From Thalassospira lucentensis (lineage in GTDB: Bacteria; Pseudomonadota; Alphaproteobacteria; Rhodospirillales; Thalassospiraceae): DNA of 64,000 bases. Positions 62,726 to 64,000 of the stretch are shown here, in pieces. Positions within the stretch are counted from its first letter, which is position 1, and each line of letters opens with the position of its first letter. The DNA lies in assembly GCF_001613805.1 (NCBI RefSeq), contig NZ_LPVY01000005.1, positions 186,001 to 250,000 on the forward strand, read 5' to 3'. Below the pieces are notes generated by a model. It saw nothing but the letters and a program-made list of their open reading frames with translations. It ran no database searches and had not been told where the DNA came from. Position numbers and translations under genes: made by a program.

Positions 62726-63996
62726 CAGGGTTTGGCCTCCGCCAGTTTGGCCGGATCAACAGACGCCGGCAGCAAAACAAATTTACGTCCCATGCGGTTC
62801 ATATGACCGGCATGCAGGGCGGCATCTTCGCCTGGACCAAAGAAGATATCCCCGCGTACCGGGCCACGAATGGCGCCGCCCGTATCTTGCGCAACCATCA
62901 GACGATGAAATCTGGCATCGGCATTCATCGCATCATCGGTTTCAAGCCAGATCGGAACTCCCATGGCATGGAAACGCCGATCAACAGCCAATGACCGCCC
63001 TGGTTCCAGCGGTACGCCCTGCGATCCAAGCGGCCCGGCATCGGGGTCATCCGGATCGGTTTTCAGCGGATTGAAAAACACAAAGGATGCGTTGGTATTC
63101 ATCACATCATCGGCCTGATCCGGATGGGTGGATAACCATTGCCGAATGGTTTGCAGCGATACGGTTTCGCGCGTCAGTTCACCCCGTTCAATCAATTCCC
63201 GACCAATGGCGAAATAGGGATGGCCATTGGTGGCGGCATATCCGATGCGCAATACACTGCCATCTGGCAACACAACCCGGCCTGATCCCTGGATTTGAAG
63301 GAAAAATGCATCCACCGCGTCATCAACCCAGACAAGTTCAAGATCACGCCCGGCAAGAGCACCATTTTCAATCGCTTCTCGGTCATAATACGGCTTAACG
63401 CTTTTACCCTCGATCCGGCCAACCAGCGTTGTGCCCTTAAGGTCCTCGCGAAACGCACCAAGATCAATGGAAACCATATCTTCGGGTTTCAGGTAGATCG
63501 CCGTCTGAAATGGTCCTTCGCGCGTCAGGTTACCACGCAGTTCCGGTTCGAAATAACCGGTAAACAATCCTTCGGGATCATTGTTATTTCCGACCAGATA
63601 TGGCTTGAACCCACTTTGGAAAAAAGTTCGTGCATCTTCCTTGCGGATAGTATCGGGCTCCAGCGCCAATGCGGTTTCACATAATCTGCGCCAGTCGCCA
63701 ACCGTTCCCATCCGCGGGTCCGGGCCGATATCGCGTTCATCTCCTCGCTTGATCATTGCCGCACAGGACCGCTGAAACGCTTTCAGGCTGCCACGCATAT
63801 CGTCTGTCTGCCAACCATCAAGCTGGCTGAAATCGGTTGCGTTAAGCGTCAGCGTATTAGCAGGTTTTTCAACCACGTCGCCCAGTCCGAGAAGACCGGC
63901 GATATCGGTCCAAAACAGCCAGACAAGGGCACCAGCCGCCCCGATAAAAACCGCAAAAAATGAAAGAAGGCGCGACAAAACCAGACGTCTTTTCAA
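62725..63996 (-). CDS. mltA: Membrane-bound lytic murein transglycosylase A
   Basis: MltA cleaves peptidoglycan glycan strands to 1,6-anhydromuropeptides. The 423-residue protein has an N-terminal hydrophobic segment (LLSFFAVFIGAAGALVWLFW) instead of a lipobox, then the MltA domain (FTGYFEPELRGN, FFLQIQGSGRVVLPDGSVLRIGYAATNGHPY) and the 3D domain with the catalytic Asp in VAQDTGGAIRGPVRGDIFFG near residue 375. The gene is complete; its start lies 4 bases from the window end. Confidence 0.94.
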   Translation of the reverse strand: MKRRLVLSRLLSFFAVFIGAAGALVWLFWTDIAGLLGLGDVVEKPANTLTLNATDFSQLDGWQTDDMRGSLKAFQRSCAAMIKRGDERDIGPDPRMGTVGDWRRLCETALALEPDTIRKEDARTFFQSGFKPYLVGNNNDPEGLFTGYFEPELRGNLTREGPFQTAIYLKPEDMVSIDLGAFREDLKGTTLVGRIEGKSVKPYYDREAIENGALAGRDLELVWVDDAVDAFFLQIQGSGRVVLPDGSVLRIGYAATNGHPYFAIGRELIERGELTRETVSLQTIRQWLSTHPDQADDVMNTNASFVFFNPLKTDPDDPDAGPLGSQGVPLEPGRSLAVDRRFHAMGVPIWLETDDAMNADARFHRLMVAQDTGGAIRGPVRGDIFFGPGEDAALHAGHMNRMGRKFVLLPASVDPAKLAEAKP

Positions 63997-64000
63997 GGCA

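Noticed and set aside
1-64000. CRISPR arrays, prophage, transposons, toxin-antitoxin pairs, secondary-metabolite clusters, tRNA or rRNA genes
   Set aside because: I looked for repeat-spacer patterns, integrase or transposase motifs, terminal inverted repeats and tRNA cloverleafs in the gaps and saw none. Large-scale base use appears even.

Overview
The window reads as chromosomal core sequence of an alphaproteobacterium of the Rhodospirillales, most like Thalassospira. This is inferred from gene content and order (tsaB-rimI-fur, miaB-phoH-ybeY-corC-lnt-xre-metK-trmB, coaBC-dut, a his block ending in hinT), from the ornithine-lipid genes, and from moderate GC with short spacers. I see no prophage, insertion sequence, CRISPR array, rRNA or tRNA gene. 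The setting is housekeeping, so most of the unusual signal lies in regulatory RNA and operator sites.

Layout. 1-14 kb, almost all minus strand: a Fur-box-controlled ECF sigma factor; trmB; metK behind a SAM-II-type riboswitch and flanked by terminators; an XRE regulator; the overlapping genes miaB-phoH-ybeY-corC-lnt (tRNA modification, ribosome maturation, lipoprotein acylation); olsB-olsA (ornithine lipids); fur; a TusA-like gene; rimI-tsaB; and a divergent D-Ala-D-Ala dipeptidase. 14-21 kb: a sugar ABC importer (binding protein, two permeases, ATPase) transcribed away from a GH1 beta-glucosidase and a LacI regulator. Two matching LacI-type operators and face-to-face promoters lie between them. 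21-30 kb: MgtC, LysR/LysE-type exporter, MoeB-like and DsrE-like sulfur genes, cysK with a CymR-like Rrf2 regulator, dut, coaBC, a polysaccharide deacetylase and rutE.

30-43 kb: an orphan phoR behind a Pho box, hslVU, adenine deaminase, a Cache-domain adenylate cyclase, and the histidine cluster hisB-DUF2628-hisH-GNAT-hisA-hisF-hisE-hinT closed by a terminator. 43-53 kb: small accessory genes (VOC proteins, hydroxyacid dehydrogenase, LysR/SDR pair, GNAT, two tandem paralogous 97-residue proteins, a PmtA-like methyltransferase, comM). A MarR regulator follows; its operator sits inside its own promoter and it faces a VOC/SnoaL/VOC gene set. 53-64 kb: a GST gene broken by a single-base frameshift, a PhoD-like phosphatase, gshB, lolA, a strong small-RNA candidate with anti-Shine-Dalgarno loops, an EI24/CysZ-like membrane protein, bactofilin, a lipoprotein, an IalB-like protein, rlmN, a Dabb protein and mltA.

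The most notable observations are the unannotated structured sRNA near 57.5-57.65 kb, the SAM-II riboswitch on metK, the predicted leaderless self-repressed marR, the twelve-base G tract inside lnt, and the GST frameshift. All calls come from reading the sequence by eye; no database search was run.
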